Positions 22,881 through 34,170 of a stretch of 64,000 nucleotides of DNA are shown here, in pieces; position 1 is the stretch's first letter; each line of letters starts with the position of its first letter. Source of the stretch: Typhlomys cinereus. Lineage: Eukaryota > Chordata > Mammalia > Rodentia > Platacanthomyidae. The stretch covers positions 3,383,501-3,447,500 of the forward strand of contig JALPQD010000088.1 in assembly GCA_023101885.1 (NCBI GenBank). The letters run 5' to 3'. The notes beneath the pieces were generated by a model. That model was not told the DNA's origin and did no database searches. It saw only the letters and a program-made list of their open reading frames with translations. The translations under genes and the position numbers were made by a program.

Positions 22881-22929
22881 AAAAGCTTTTAAATTTTGAT
22901 TGAGATATATAGTCTGATTTTTACCTATT

Positions 22930-22936
22930 GTGTGTC

Positions 22937-22977
<41 letters not shown>

Positions 22978-23175
22978 GAGAGAGATTAAAAGAAAGAGAT
23001 TGAGAGGGAGAGAGAGAGAGAGATAGATGGGCATCCATGCCATGACACACAGGTATAGATCAGACAATAGCTTTCAGAAATCGCTTCTCTCCTTTCACCA
23101 TGTGGGCTTTCAGGGATCAAACTCAGGTTGCCCAGTTTGTGAGCAGGCACCTTACCGCACTGAGCTTTTCACCTG
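22930..23175 (-). repeat. B2-like SINE with AT and GA microsatellites, antisense
   Basis: AT run at about 22938-22980 and GA run, then ATAGCTTTCAGAAATCGCTT, CACCATGTGGGCTTTCAGGG and CCTTACCGCACTGAGC. Confidence 0.65.
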
Positions 23176-23700
23176 CCCAACACACAGTCTGATTTTTTAA
23201 TGGAAGACCCAACATTCCGAGGGCGAGGATTTGCTTACTCCTCACACTCCTTGTGGCAGGTGGTGGTCTTTCAGTGTGAGGTACACAGCAGACCACCTGT
23301 GTTTTCCTGCTCTGTGAAGTTATACAGAAAGTTCTGTATCTCTCCATAAGGATGCAAACACCATCTACTATCTATTGAACGAATCACCCTAGAGAAAAGG
23401 TTGACATTTCACACGTCTGGAAATCTTGCAACCATTCTCAGTTCATTTGCACCATGGGAAAAGCTATTTAAGCCTGAAGTACCACAGAATGTGTTATCAT
23501 TTGGGGACTATTAATGGACTCCTTTTCTCTTTTTCTCCCTCCTTCTCTCTCCCTTCCTTCCTCCTTCCTTTTCTTATTTCTTCCTTCCTTCCTTTTTCCT
23601 CTTCCTTAAAACAGTCTTGATACTCATCCCACGCTAGCTTCAAATTCACCATTCTTTTTTTGATGTCTGTCACGATCACTTTTATTAAGAACATATTCCA
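23176..23700. other. Intergenic with pyrimidine-rich tract
   Basis: C/T-rich stretch at about 23520-23605; otherwise no feature recognised. Confidence 0.4.
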
Positions 23701-23884
23701 GGGGCTGGAGAGATGGCTCAGGGGTTAAGCCTCTGCCTTGTAGGCGGAAGGTCCTGAGTTCTGCTCTTAGACCCCACATATAGATGCCGGGCGGAAGCTG
23801 GGGCGGCCTGCATTTCTGGTCCTGGTAGAACGGAGCCTAGGGGCGGTCAATGGTGATTCCCGAATTTGCCCGTGGTTCTATACA

Positions 23885-23927
<43 letters not shown>

Positions 23928-23975
23928 GTACATGCACAATTGAATAAATAATAAATAATAATAAAAAAATTAAAA
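23701..23975 (+). repeat. DIP-like SINE, second subfamily
   Basis: GGGGCTGGAGAGATGGCTCA head with the second-subfamily body (TAGGCGGAAGGTCCTGAG, TGATTCCCGAATTTGCCCG, GTGGTTCTATACACACACAT), CA run at about 23880-23925 and AATTGAATAAATAATAAA. Confidence 0.87.
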
Positions 23976-23979
23976 AAAG

Positions 23980-24720
23980 AATATATTCCAGTATCAACCA
24001 ACAGATTCCAACCATGCCAAAGCACCGCAGATACTTTCACACCAGCCTAATAATAGAATTCTTACCTTTTTCTGTGTGTTCTCCCAGAGCTCCAAGTCAT
24101 GTGACCCACCCAAGGTTGTGGTCACAGGAAACAGCGCCTGCTTCACTGGGGGACAGTTTTGTAGCTTGCTAGAGCCTTCGCTAGCATCTCCTCTCACCTT
24201 CACCCTGGAGTTGCATGAGCCACCAAATGTCAGGCTTGTCAGAACACCTTTCACCCTCTACGAAGTTATCTTTCCCCTCTGCCCCTCCTAGGTAGCCTGT
24301 GTTCCCATCCCGTCCCCAGTGCTCTGGCTGACCCAGGCCTGGCACTGGGAGTCGCTATGTCTGGAGAGATCCAACTGACCATGAGGTCTCAACGGAGCTC
24401 CGAGGTGCCCCAAAATGCAGGGTCAAGCAGCTGAACCCTTGATACTCAGTGACAATAGGCTCCCCTGTCCCCAGTGGGCTCCCCCTCTTTTGGGAGACTC
24501 TTGAGAATGAGAACCACATAGGGGCATGAAGGGGCACTGAGTGAAGAGTTCTTGGGGTTCTTCTAGGCCAGTTCTCAGAGTAGTCAGAGACTACTAATGT
24601 CCTTCTAACCTCCAGACTCAATCCCCGGGCCTAGGTTTCTCTCAGGTCTAAACACCTAAGAGTCGCATCTTCAGCCAGTAGCGACAGTGCTGGTCCTCTG
24701 TAAATACTGAAACTCACCGT
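23980..24720. other. Intergenic, repeat-poor
   Basis: Fairly GC-balanced and repeat-free by eye. No open frame with a recognisable domain or splice sites that I can support. Confidence 0.4.
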
Positions 24721-24887
24721 TTTTTCACCTTGGCCTTCTGAGTGCTAAGACTAGAGTCACACGCACTATGTGCAGCTGGAGTGATTCATTCTTTTTTTTT
24801 TCTCCAAGAAAGATGTCCATCCTTCGGAGATGTTCCTGTCAGACAGAGTTTCAAGTTTATTTCCAAAAACCTATTACAGAAAAGCAA

Positions 24888-24901
24888 CACACACACACAC
24901 A

Positions 24902-24957
<56 letters not shown>
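24888..24957. repeat. (AC)n microsatellite
   Basis: About 35 AC units with one AT interruption, at the tail of the neighbouring antisense B1. Confidence 0.92.
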
Positions 24958-24958
<1 letters not shown>

Positions 24959-25092
24959 CAGGGTCTCATGTTCCCCAGAGCCCAGGCTGGTCTACAACTC
25001 ACTATGTAGCTGAGATGGACCTTGAATTCATGTTTCTCCTACCTCCATCTCTAAAATGCTGGGATTACAGGCATGTTACCGCCACCCCCAAG
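24958..25092 (-). repeat. B1 SINE, antisense
   Basis: GACAGGGTCTCATGTTCCCC, GCCCAGGCTGGTCTACAACT, AATGCTGGGATTACAGGCAT: a full B1 complement. A short L1 3'-end remnant (TCCACTCATACAAACTTAAT) follows at about 25117. Confidence 0.85.
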
Positions 25093-25165
25093 TTAAATAT
25101 ATTTTTGTTTTTTTTTCCACTCATACAAACTTAATATATTTTTTCTTTGTAAAAAAATTTTATTA

Positions 25166-25394
25166 GGCTGAAGAAATGGCTCAGGGGTTAAGACTATCTC
25201 GCAAGCAGAAGGTCCTGAGTTTGGATCCCAGGTCCCATGTAAAAACATCAGGTAGAAATGGCAGCAGCCTACACTTCTGGCCCTAGTGGCAGAGCCTGGG
25301 AAATCCCAGAGCAAAGCAAGAAGAAGGTAGAAGCAATTCAGGATGATTCCTGAAGTCATCCTTAGTCCTCCACAGGGACTCACAGTGCCGTCTG

Positions 25395-25440
<46 letters not shown>

Positions 25441-25442
25441 TC
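25166..25442 (+). repeat. DIP-like SINE with AC tail
   Basis: AGGCTGAAGAAATGGCTCAG head, GGCAGAGCCTGGGAAATCCC, AGAAGAAGGTAGAAGCAATT, AC run at about 25399-25437. Confidence 0.9.
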
Positions 25443-25672
25443 AATTTTAAAAAATTTTACTTATTTTGTGTGTGCATGTGCATGCGCACGGATGTGTGTA
25501 TCTGTGTGTGTCAGAGGGCATTCTGTATCCTTGTGGATACACACAGTGGTGGGGGGAAACGTGCTATAGCACATGGGTGGACGTTGAAGGACAACTTTCA
25601 GAAGATTGGTCTCAGGCCTCCATGTTCACCTGCAGGAACCGTCCAGGACTAAGCCATCTTGCCAGCTCTTAA
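25443..25672 (-). repeat. Older B2-like SINE, antisense
   Basis: TGTG-rich tail, ACAACTTTCAGAAGATTGGT and the end AAGCCATCTTGCCAGCTC, a diverged head complement. Confidence 0.5.
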
Positions 25673-26016
25673 GTGTATTCTCAACAAAAGCTTTTGAATG
25701 TGAAACTAAGGGACCCATTTGGAATTGGCTTAGGCAAAAGAGGAGAATTTATCGTAAGTTTTCAGAGCTACTTCCTGAGTCTGATGGTGGTTTTCAACTA
25801 TGTCCATCAATTCGCTCACAGTCTTCCTTTCAAGAGGTGGAGCTTAATTCCCTTTCGTCGAGCTAGGGCTGGACTTGCTGAGTCACTCTAACAAATAGAA
25901 TAGCGATGATGTGTTGCTTGGGACTAGTTTGCTGTCGCTGCTGTCAACTGCAGCCCGGGCACTTAGTCAACAGAGACTTATTGTCTCATGATTCTGGAGG
26001 CGAGAAATCTGAGCTC
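25673..26016. other. Intergenic, nothing recognised
   Basis: No gene recognised. GATTCTGGAGGCGAGAAATC at about 25991 resembles the start of an old mammalian interspersed repeat; weak. Confidence 0.3.
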
Positions 26017-26138
26017 CAGGGGTTGGCAGGCTTGGCTTCTTCTGAGCCCGAGGGGTTGGCAAATTTGGCTTCTTCAAAGCCCAAGGGACTAGTAGGCCTG
26101 GTTCCTTGGGAGCCAAGGGGCTGGTAGGCTTGGCCCCT
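26017..26138. repeat. 33-bp minisatellite, about 3.7 units
   Basis: Units at 26017-26049, 26050-26082, 26083-26115 and a partial unit at 26116-26138, each built on GGGGTTGGCAGGCTTGGCTTC-like sequence ending AGCCC. Because 33 is a multiple of three, one plus frame reads as a repeated 11-residue motif (GLAGLASSEPE-like), but no gene context supports translation. Confidence 0.8.
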
Positions 26139-26372
26139 GCTGCTTGATGGTTTTCTGAAGCATCCTTGCCATTTCTCCAGTTGTGGAATCATCGCTTGGC
26201 TCTCAGCCTTCATTTGAACACGGTGCTCGCCCTATGCATGTGCATATGTCTGTCTGTGTTGATTTTCCCTGTCTATAGGGGCATCAGCCATAGATCACCC
26301 AAATGACGACCTCTTTTAGCCAACTAAGCTCATGTTTTTGAGGTCCTGGCAGTAGGATCTTCAATATGCAAA

Positions 26373-26735
26373 CCTTTGTGAGGATGCAAACTAGCCAGCC
26401 ATCCCAGTCACATAAAGGCCTCAAGGCTTCCTCTCTCGTCTGTTCCCCTGGATTGCTTGGTGGGGGGGGGGGGTTCAGCCGTTGTGCTATGAGAATGCTC
26501 AAGTGAATCCATGGCAATGTCCCCTCAGTAGGGATCAGAGACGTCTCACTAACAGCCATGCGCGCCCCGTCCCTAGTAGAGCCTTGGCTTGGTTGCAGCT
26601 TTGAGTGACATCTTGTCTTCGACCTCACTGAGAACCACTCCCTCTACTGCAGGAATCCAAGGGAACAGACGAGACAGGAAACCTTGAGGCCTTTATGTGA
26701 CTGGGATGGCTGGCTAGTTTGCATCCTCGCAAAGG
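26373..26735. repeat. Large inverted repeat: 82-bp arms, 199-bp spacer
   Basis: The left arm (26373-26454) and right arm (26654-26735) are reverse complements with four mismatches in 82 positions. Key strings are GGATGCAAACTAGCCAGCCA on the left and TGGCTGGCTAGTTTGCATCC on the right. The spacer contains a run of 12 or more G at about 26461. No other copy of the arm was seen in the window. Confidence 0.93.
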
Positions 26736-27440
26736 ACTTAAACACAGACACAGCTAACTACAAGCCACTCTTACATGCAATGAACCCAAATTCAGTGTGT
26801 TCTTTTTTTAGCTGAATCTTTCATTGCCTCCAACCACTCTAAAGCTTCAGGAGAGGAAATTAAGAAAGATACAGTGATTGTTTTAGCCTGTTGTGTTTAA
26901 AATACCTATGTTTTAAGACTACATGGCAATAAATGTGACCTCAGGAACATATGGTCCTGACTGTCTCAGGGCTGGAGGGGGAAGTTCCTGGAGGTCCATG
27001 GCTACCTTCGTGGGACATTTATCTCTGAATAGGGTCATCTGGAGCAAACTGTGAAGACTTCATCTGGTGGGTGAAGTAGATTTTCTTCGAGAAACTGAAC
27101 TGTGGGAAAAAATGAAGGATGATCCATTCTTTTGTGAAAGGCGATGTGTGGTTGCCTAAGACAGCTCCCAAGGGAATGCAGAGTGTGGACCAGGCCTTCC
27201 AGGGCAGATGGAGAAAGTGGTATCTCTGCACAAATAAGGAAGTTGAGCCGGAATGAGGAAAGAAAGAGGCTCCAGGCTAATGGGTGGAAATTAGGAGGCT
27301 GAGTGGCATGGGTAGTCGTGACCGACTTGGAACCAGAATGTTTCAGTGATTTGTGAGTGAGGGAAGGGCGCAAGGATGCGATTGTTGAGAAATAACCTAG
27401 AAAGTCGAAATGTGGACTCACAGGTAGATTTGGAGCAGAG
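26736..27440. other. Intergenic, nothing recognised
   Basis: A 128-codon minus frame at 27035-27421 has no recognisable domain. No repeat boundaries identified. Confidence 0.4.
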
Positions 27441-27520
27441 GAACTTATTCATTCATTCATTCATTCATTCATTCATTCATTCATCTATCCATCCATCCCA
27501 TCCATCCATCTATCTATTTT
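27441..27520. repeat. (ATTC)n/(ATCC)n/(ATCT)n microsatellite
   Basis: About ten ATTC units from 27446, passing into ATCC and ATCT units. Confidence 0.92.
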
Positions 27521-28105
27521 ATAACCACTCATTGTTATATTTATTAGAAGTGTGGTTTTCTTCTTTTTAAAAATCTTTATTATTTTTAATGTTGCATGGA
27601 AGCCATCTTCAAGTTTTGACCTCAGAAATGCTGAAAGGAGAATATTAAACTAACTGGAAAGATATGATTGAGCTCCAAGCTAAAGAAAGAGAACTGCAAA
27701 ATGTAGAACGGAAGACGCTCTCAAGGGTCATAGACTTATGAGGCCCTTGAAGCAGTGATCTCAAGGGGCAGGTGTTTTCACAGTTGGGGGTAACAGTCGC
27801 ATGGGCAGGGGAACCTGGGCTGCAGTGTGGGTGCAGACAGAAATCTGCCCGTCCACTCTGGCTTCTGTGGATACGGGAGAACTGCAGTCACAGTACTAAT
27901 CTTTCTTCAAACAGAGAGACCTCTCAAGTGTCCTGCTACCGTGCTATGGGCAGTATTACCACTGTCCACAAATCCATATATATATATATTGGGATCCTAC
28001 ATATGCCAGGTGTTAAGGACTAGGGACATCAGAGCGTGTGTGTGTCCATATATGTGCAGGCATATGTGCGTATGAATGTGAGTGCTGACAAGGTTAAAGT
28101 TCTCT
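27521..28105. other. Intergenic, nothing recognised
   Basis: No coding or repeat signature beyond a short TATATA run at about 27978. Confidence 0.4.
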
Positions 28106-28106
28106 C

Positions 28107-28292
28107 CCCAGCATTAATGGTCCCCCTACCCCTCCTTCTTTCCTTCCTTTCCTCCTTACTTCCTTTTATCCCCTTCCCCCTCTCCTTCCTTCTTTTCCCC
28201 CTTTCCCCCTCCTTCCCCATTTCTTTTCTTCCTTCCTTCCTTCCTTCTTTCCTCCTTCCTCCCTCCCTTCCCTTTTTGTTTCCTTCATTTCT

Positions 28293-28359
<67 letters not shown>

Positions 28360-28470
28360 CTTTCCTTCCTTCCTTCCTTCCTTCCTTCCTTCCTTCCTTC
28401 CTTCCTTCCTTCCTTCCTTCCTTCCTTCCTTCCTTCCTTCCTTTCTGTCTTTCTTTCTCTCTCTGTCTAG
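28107..28470. repeat. Polypyrimidine tract, (TTTC)n then (TTCC)n
   Basis: About 360 bases almost entirely C and T: mixed C/T from 28120, about 20 TTTC units at 28292-28358, then about 20 TTCC units at 28364-28442. Peptides readable here (LPSFLPS, or KEGRKEGR on the other strand) are artefacts of the repeat. Confidence 0.95.
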
Positions 28471-28799
28471 TTGCTGAATGATATCTGATAAGATACATAA
28501 TTCCAAAAAATTGGGATGTTTTGGAATTCTTTTCCCTTAAAAAGCACTTCTTTCCATTCTTAGCATGTTTTGACTTCTTCCACCCAAATTCTTTGCAGAG
28601 CCTCTGCCTAAGCCAGGATGTGTTGATTTCAGGACACACATCCTGGGAGAACAATAAAGAAGGAAGGTCATTGGCGGAGATCCTCAAGGGAGAGGATCTC
28701 ATCCATTAAATCTCCACCCAGGGTTCCTATCCCAGGTCTGGTACCTTGATTCAGCAATGTGTCAAGAAGACTTGGGAACTCATTTAAGAGAGGTGCTCA

Positions 28800-28867
28800 G
28801 GAGCGGGATGCGGCTCAGTGATAGAGTCTAGTACACAGGAACCCCGGGGGTGATCTCCATCAGCACA
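28800..28867 (+). repeat. ID-like fragment
   Basis: AGCGGGATGCGGCTCAGTGA followed by GTGATCTCCATCAGCACA resembles the A and B boxes of an ID element; diverged. Confidence 0.4.
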
Positions 28868-29512
28868 TAAACTGGATGGGGTTGTATATACTGATGCGCC
28901 CTTGGGAAGTGGAGGTAGTGATGCAGGGAAACGGTCTTTTCGGCTGTGCCATCTGGGGTGCCAAATGTTGCAGGGAACAGGAAACGACCGTTCCAATGTT
29001 GTAGGGTTCTTGTGTTCTGAAGTGGAAGACTGAAACCAGAACACATGTAGAGAGGATTATGGCAGAGTTTATTAGATGAGAGAAAGGTTGGAACTCATGG
29101 ACTCCAGACATGGAGGGCTACGAGGGGCTAGGGCACCTCTGTGAGAAGCAGGCAAGAAACAGACTCATGGCACTAATGCCTTGAGGGGCTAGGGCACCCA
29201 AGAGGCTGCCAGGGCCAGGCATATTTATACACCTAGACAAACCCAGGAGACTGGCTTTTTCTTATTGGTTAACTCCCATTGGGACCCAACCCAGTTGCTC
29301 TTGGGCCCCTGTGGGATTGAGGTCAAGATTTTTGATATGGAGAGCTTCTTAGGGAAGTTGGCCATCTTATCTCTGGGAGGATCAGAGTCAGTTCCTCAGC
29401 AGGGGTGTTCCTTCAGGGTGATTCCAGCAGTGGGGGATGACCTTCAGGAATTCCAAAGACCTTCAAAGACCTTGAGAGACCCTCTAATCCTGCCTAAGTA
29501 GGAGGGTCAAAA
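28868..29512 (-). mobile_element. Solo LTR with short leader remnant
   Basis: Same family as the plus LTRs at 45-52 kb: AACCAGAACACATGTAGAGA, GAGTTTATTAG (complement of the AATAAA signal, about 29068), CATATTTATACACCTAGAC (TATA box complement, about 29219), TTGGCCATCTTATCTCTGGG, CTCTAATCCTGCCTAAGT at the U3 edge. At about 28955-28980, GCCATCTGGGGTGCCAAATG matches the sequence just downstream of the 51.2-kb LTR. No viral coding sequence remains that I can see. Confidence 0.8.
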
Positions 29513-29552
29513 GTTCAAGGTTAACTTGGGCTATATAGAGTGGATGCCTGTC

Positions 29553-29561
29553 TAGACAGAC

Positions 29562-29646
<85 letters not shown>
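29553..29646. repeat. (GACA)n(CA)n compound microsatellite
   Basis: About ten ACAG units followed by about 24 CA units. Confidence 0.93.
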
Positions 29647-29649
<3 letters not shown>

Positions 29650-30255
29650 GCAGGCAGGGGTTGGAGGGGGAGGCACTCAGCTCATCTGAGAACCTTAGCT
29701 GTGGGCCAGACAGTAGAGATGTGCTGGGGAATGGATTGGGAAGCAGGAGGCAGAGTCCTGCCTGGTGGGTCTGTGGCCTCCTGTTAGGTAAGTGGTGAGC
29801 AAGCTTAGCTTCAGGGAAAGGAACAGGGTGTGGCTGGGCTGGGTGGAGGCCTGAGACTGCCTGGAGACAGTCTCCTGTAGGGTGGGGCTAGAAACTCTGC
29901 TTGTAGATTAAAAACTGGGGATCTGAAGCTTTCTTCCTGACCAGGGATGCAGAGTGGATGGTTGCTGTCCAAGTCTCTGAAAAGGACCACCGAGACCCCC
30001 TGCAGGCCTCTTCCTTTATCTCCCAGGAGGGGATATTGCTTTGGATCAGACAGAGAGGCTCCTTGAAATGGGGATTTTGTTCTCTGAGTTATAAATACCA
30101 GTTTGCCCTCTGTGTCTATGGATTTCAAAGCTGCAGTCTCAACCAACTGTGTGTGGAAAGTATTAGGGAAAAAAAATTGCATCTGTCCCAAATATATGCA
30201 CGGGAGGGCTTTTTCCTTTGTGGTTGTTTCCCAGACAATAGATTGTAATAATACT
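29650..30255. other. Intergenic, nothing recognised
   Basis: Repeat-poor; overlapping frames of 96-126 codons on both strands at 29811-30248 lack recognisable domains. Confidence 0.4.
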
Positions 30256-30263
30256 TCACATAG

Positions 30264-30636
30264 TGTGAGAGTTAATCCTGGGTGTCAAGTTGGCAACTTG
30301 GCATTAACTAAGATCAGCTGAGACCACCTGAAGAGATTATCTGGATCAATACATTTACAATACAAAGACCAGCCCTAGATCCGATTGGAACCTCCTTAGA
30401 TTTCTCTCATTGGAACCTCTCAGAAGAGAGACTCTCCAGGAATCCTCCAGCCTTCAGCCGTCACCCACTAGCCTACTAGATGTTTGCAGTGATGTAATCA
30501 ACTACCAGTCATGTTGCCTCCGCCATGAAAGACTGTTTTCTCTCCTCTGGAACTGTAAGATGAATACATTTCCTTTTCTTCCTTAAGTTGCTTGACTTTG
30601 GGTGTTGTCTCACAGCTAGAGCTAAGAGTAACTATT
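30264..30636 (+). mobile_element. hAT-like non-autonomous element, family B copy 1
   Basis: Starts TGTGAGAGTTAATCCTGGG and ends near GAGCTAAGAGTAACTATT; the ends are loosely inverted. TCACATAG (30256-30263) and ACACATAG (30637-30644) match at 7 of 8 positions, the target duplication length of hAT transposons. The copy at 41562 shares ATTAACTAAGATCAGCTGAG and CTCTGGAACTGTAAG. Confidence 0.65.
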
Positions 30637-30644
30637 ACACATAG

Positions 30645-31090
30645 TATCTGCATTGCAATAGGTGGCATTTAGTAATCTAGACAATACTTAAAGTTACAGG
30701 AAGGTGTGTGCAAGTTACAAGTGTGTAGGGACTTGAGTGGATTTTCTTCCCCATGTGGGGTCCTGGAACTAACTTCCTGCAGTACAAAGGGACAGACTGA
30801 AAGTACTTGAAGACCACCTTGCTTTGATGTGCAGATAAGGTCATGACCCCAGAAGCCCTTGTTCCACATTGTCTTTTTTTTTTTTTTTTTTTTTTTTTTG
30901 CCATTGACCCCCACATGTCTTAGAAGCACAGGAAATATGTCTAGTCTAAACTGGGGTAAGCTGTAAATAGAAGGCACACTTGGCATGCAGAAGCCTTTCT
31001 ATAGGAAAGGAAATCATGTAACCAACTTAAAATATGGATTCTATGCTGCGCTGGTTAGGCTTGTCAACTTGATAGCATATGTCTAGGAGG
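30645..31090. other. Intergenic with 28-base T run
   Basis: T run at about 30872-30899; no retroposed element could be matched to it. Confidence 0.4.
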
Positions 31091-31094
31091 GTCT

Positions 31095-31600
31095 TTGCAG
31101 AAATTATTTTTTAAAATACATTAATTTATTTTTATTCTTTGGCGGTTTCATACATGAAGACAGTGAATTATGTCATTTGAATCTTTTCTTATCGGAATCT
31201 ATACCCCTTCCTTTTCTCACTGCAAACCTTTTTTCCTGACCAGTCTCCCTTCTACTTTCATGTCTTTTTGTGTGTGTGGTCCACTGAATTTCATCTGAAA
31301 TTTCCTGTAATGGCATGTGTCTGAGCACTTGCTGGAACATGGATGATATATCAGGGTCTGCCATTGAGGAAAGTAGCATCCTTTACCCCCACATCTTTCA
31401 TTCACCTTCAGTAGCCTCTCTTGAGATCTTTCCCCTTTCATGGGGAAATGCTGATAGGCCAAATCTTTTGAGAGTAGATATAGCTGCAGAGAGTTCAAGG
31501 TTAGCCCCTCATGTCCAGAAGATTCTGTGTCACAACAGCCCTCCCCAATCTTGGGCTCTTTCAGAATGTTCCAAGAGCCTTGGGGGGGGCAGGGTGAGGG
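31095..31600 (-). mobile_element. L1 3'UTR, older subfamily
   Basis: AGTCTCCCTTCTACTTTCAT, ATTTCCTGTAATGGCATGTG and TGAGCACTTGCTGGAACATG are shared in order with the copy at 58240. Confidence 0.65.
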
Positions 31601-31639
31601 GTGAGTCACCTGTTCTGTTTAGGGCTAAGAGAAAGTATT

Positions 31640-31763
31640 TAAAAATTGTTTTTATTTGGGAGGAGAGAGAGCAAGAAAGAGAGAGTGTGAGAATAGAGGG
31701 AGAGAAACATGGGGAAACAGATGGATCTATCTACCTATCTATCTATCTAGATCTCTCTCTGTA

Positions 31764-31803
<40 letters not shown>
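31640..31803 (-). repeat. B2-like tail with ATCT and TG microsatellites
   Basis: GAGAG-rich and ATCT-rich sequence ending in a TG run at about 31764-31803; the SINE body is not recognisable. Confidence 0.4.
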
Positions 31804-31805
<2 letters not shown>

Positions 31806-32142
31806 ATAAGAAAATACTTTGACCTGAGTAACTTAAGGGTTTATTTATTATTTTGGCTTTTGGTTCCAGTGGTTCATCGTGACTGGGAATGCACAGTGAA
31901 GGCAGCAGAAGCAGGAGGCTGGCTCACATAATAGCCATCAGGGGGCAGTGAGCAAAAGAGAGAGGAAGTGGGGCCAGGCTATGTAACCTCAAGGCCCACC
32001 CCCCAGTGAGGGGCTTCCTCCAGCAAGGCTCTGCCTCCTAAAGGTTCCATTCTATTCCCCAAAGTGCCACATCACCTGAGGCCCATGTGTTCAAACACAG
32101 GAGCCTGTAGGGAACAATTCACCATCAAACTATGACACCATC
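31803..32142 (-). mobile_element. URR1-like hAT fragment
   Basis: AAGGGTTTATTTATTATTTT, GAGGCTGGCTCACATAATAG, AGGGGCTTCCTCCAGCAAGG, ACCATCAAACTATGACACC. The layout is like rodent URR1 elements. A TG run follows at 32155-32190. Confidence 0.45.
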
Positions 32143-32152
32143 CCAGGAAGTA

Positions 32153-32192
<40 letters not shown>

Positions 32193-32234
32193 CACGCCGC
32201 GCACGTAACCACTTTAGGTCTAATCTCAGGTTCT

Positions 32235-32375
32235 GCCCACCTTACTTTTTGAGATAGGGTCTGTTATTGGCCTGGAGCTTGTTGATTAGGTCAGGCTGGC
32301 CAATCAGAAAGGTTTGGAATTTGCTTATGTCCACCTCCCCAGCACTGGGATATAAAGGCTTGCCACCACTACAGG
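32235..32375 (-). repeat. B1-like SINE, antisense
   Basis: TTTTTGAGATAGGGTCTGTT, AGGTCAGGCTGGCCAATCAG and CCAGCACTGGGATATAAAGG. Confidence 0.7.
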
Positions 32376-32395
32376 TTTTTTCTTTCTTTCTTCAT

Positions 32396-33180
32396 TCTGT
32401 TACTTAAAATTACAATGGATTTTTGTTGTTTTTTTTCCCTCACTCCCTATTATCCAACCTCATCTCCCCTCCTCCTACTGAGAGATACTTCCTCCCGACA
32501 GACAACATCCTTCCTCCCACACGATTCCTTCTCTTTTTTTTCTCTCATTTTTTTTTTATTATTATTTCCACTCATACAAACTAAACAGGTACACTGGTCC
32601 CCTTCCTCCCTCCACCTCCCCCGACCCGCCCTGCTCCCCCCTCCCTTCCCCCTACCTTCCCACCCTCCAGTGCCTCCCCCCCAATGGCTCCCCCCAAATC
32701 CCCGGAGCATCCTTTAATGTGCATGCCAAACTCTCCTCTGGGTCCTCCTCTCCGATGAGGTGCAAGGACCCAGGGGCATTTCCCAGAACCCTTTCCTGTG
32801 TTCCCCTTAAGCTTAGAAACACTACTGTGACTGTCAGTCCCTAGCCTCCGAGGATCCTAGTGCCTTTAGTCCATGCTAGACTTTGTGGGGTCAATAATGT
32901 GTTGGACATTGCACAGGTCATGCAAAGTCCTATTATCATTGCTTTGGCCCCAACTATTGTTGAGAATCTTGCAAATCGTTGCTCCTCCCATCCTTGTGCT
33001 CTTACAATCTTACCGCTCCCTCTTCTGCAAATTTCCCTGAGCTTCAGGATGGGGAGAAATTAGGCTGCCTTAGTTGATATAGAGTTTCTGATGTTCTGAA
33101 TTATGGTTTGTTGATTTTTTTTTTTTTTTTTTAGTTTTGCTGCTCCTGCAATGCCCTTGGGTACATGGTTCCTTCTTGTA
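32396..33180 (-). mobile_element. L1 3'UTR, two adjoining copies
   Basis: An older 3' end (32396-32540, GATACTTCCTCCCGACAGAC) is followed by a better copy from about 32541: CCACTCATACAAACTAAACA, GCATCCTTTAATGTGCATGC, CTGAGCTTCAGGATGGGGAG. A T run at about 33116-33133 lies inside it. The right boundary is uncertain. Confidence 0.75.
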
Positions 33181-34170
33181 TACTTGTCCCATTGTGTCCC
33201 ATGAGGGATGTCTCTCTTGCACATGTATGGGTTCCTGCTGTGGCATAGGCAACATTTCAGTAGGTTTACCCCTAAAGTGTGGGTGGTCTGTTCCTGTGGC
33301 CAGCTTTGACTGTTAGCTCATCTTAGGAGCATAGAGGTCACCTGAATGTCTCTCATTCACTCTATGTGCCATTGGGCCCTGTCTTGAGGAGGTCTCATGC
33401 AGCTGTGCTGAACTGCAGTGGGTTCACAGTTGTGCTGTTTCATAACTAGAAGGAACCACGTCAAGATCCTAGCTTTCTTTCTGTTTCTTCCTCTGTGGCG
33501 TACCCTGATTTTTGGCATCAGGGAATAGGGGTACATTGGATGTCCTGTTTGTGTTCCAATATGCCTCAGTCACTTATTTTCTGCCTTGAAGTAAGTTCTG
33601 CCCTGAAGTGTGTTCTCTTTACTGACTCCTTTTGATTGACACACATCATCATGGGTGCAGGCTATGTTATTCTACTGGCTGTGAGGTAAGTGTTTGGAAG
33701 GCGGTGTGGTTTCGTGTCTACTTGGCAAAGCAGTAGTTGTGGGATCTTCTCTAGAGCCTGGACCCTGCTCAGACAAGGTTTCCAAGGCAGACTTGCAGTG
33801 ACCAGGCGCGGATTTCCTCTTGATGAGCAGGCCTTAAATCCAGTCAGAGAGTAGCTGACCCTTCCTGTGCCATTCGTGCCTCTGTTGTACCAAAACGCTC
33901 TTCTGGTCTGTCTGGACCATGGTGAAGCTCACGGGGCTCCCAGTTGGTTGAGGCTGTTGATGGCTTTTCTGTCAGCTAGCCTGAGAGGAATAAGCTTCCA
34001 GTCACTTCCAGCTTCTTTTCTTCATGTCCTGTGGCCAAAGTTTTTGTTTTGACCTGCTTTTCCAGGTGGATTCTAGGCATCAAATTCAGGTCCTTGTGCT
34101 AACCAACCCATTTCCCAAGACCCTTTCAGAAAGGTTTCATTCAGAAAGGTTTCATTTAGAAAGGAATACT
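33181..34170. other. Intergenic, possibly L1-derived on the left
   Basis: Continues without a clear break from the L1 and may be more of its untranslated region. No gene recognised. TTTCAGAAAGGTTTCATT is repeated near 34124-34160. Confidence 0.35.

Noticed and set aside
28036..28702. Long frames encoding LPSFLPS or KEGRKEGR repeats
   Set aside because: Produced by the TTTC/TTCC microsatellite in any frame; the same occurs at 50079-50724.
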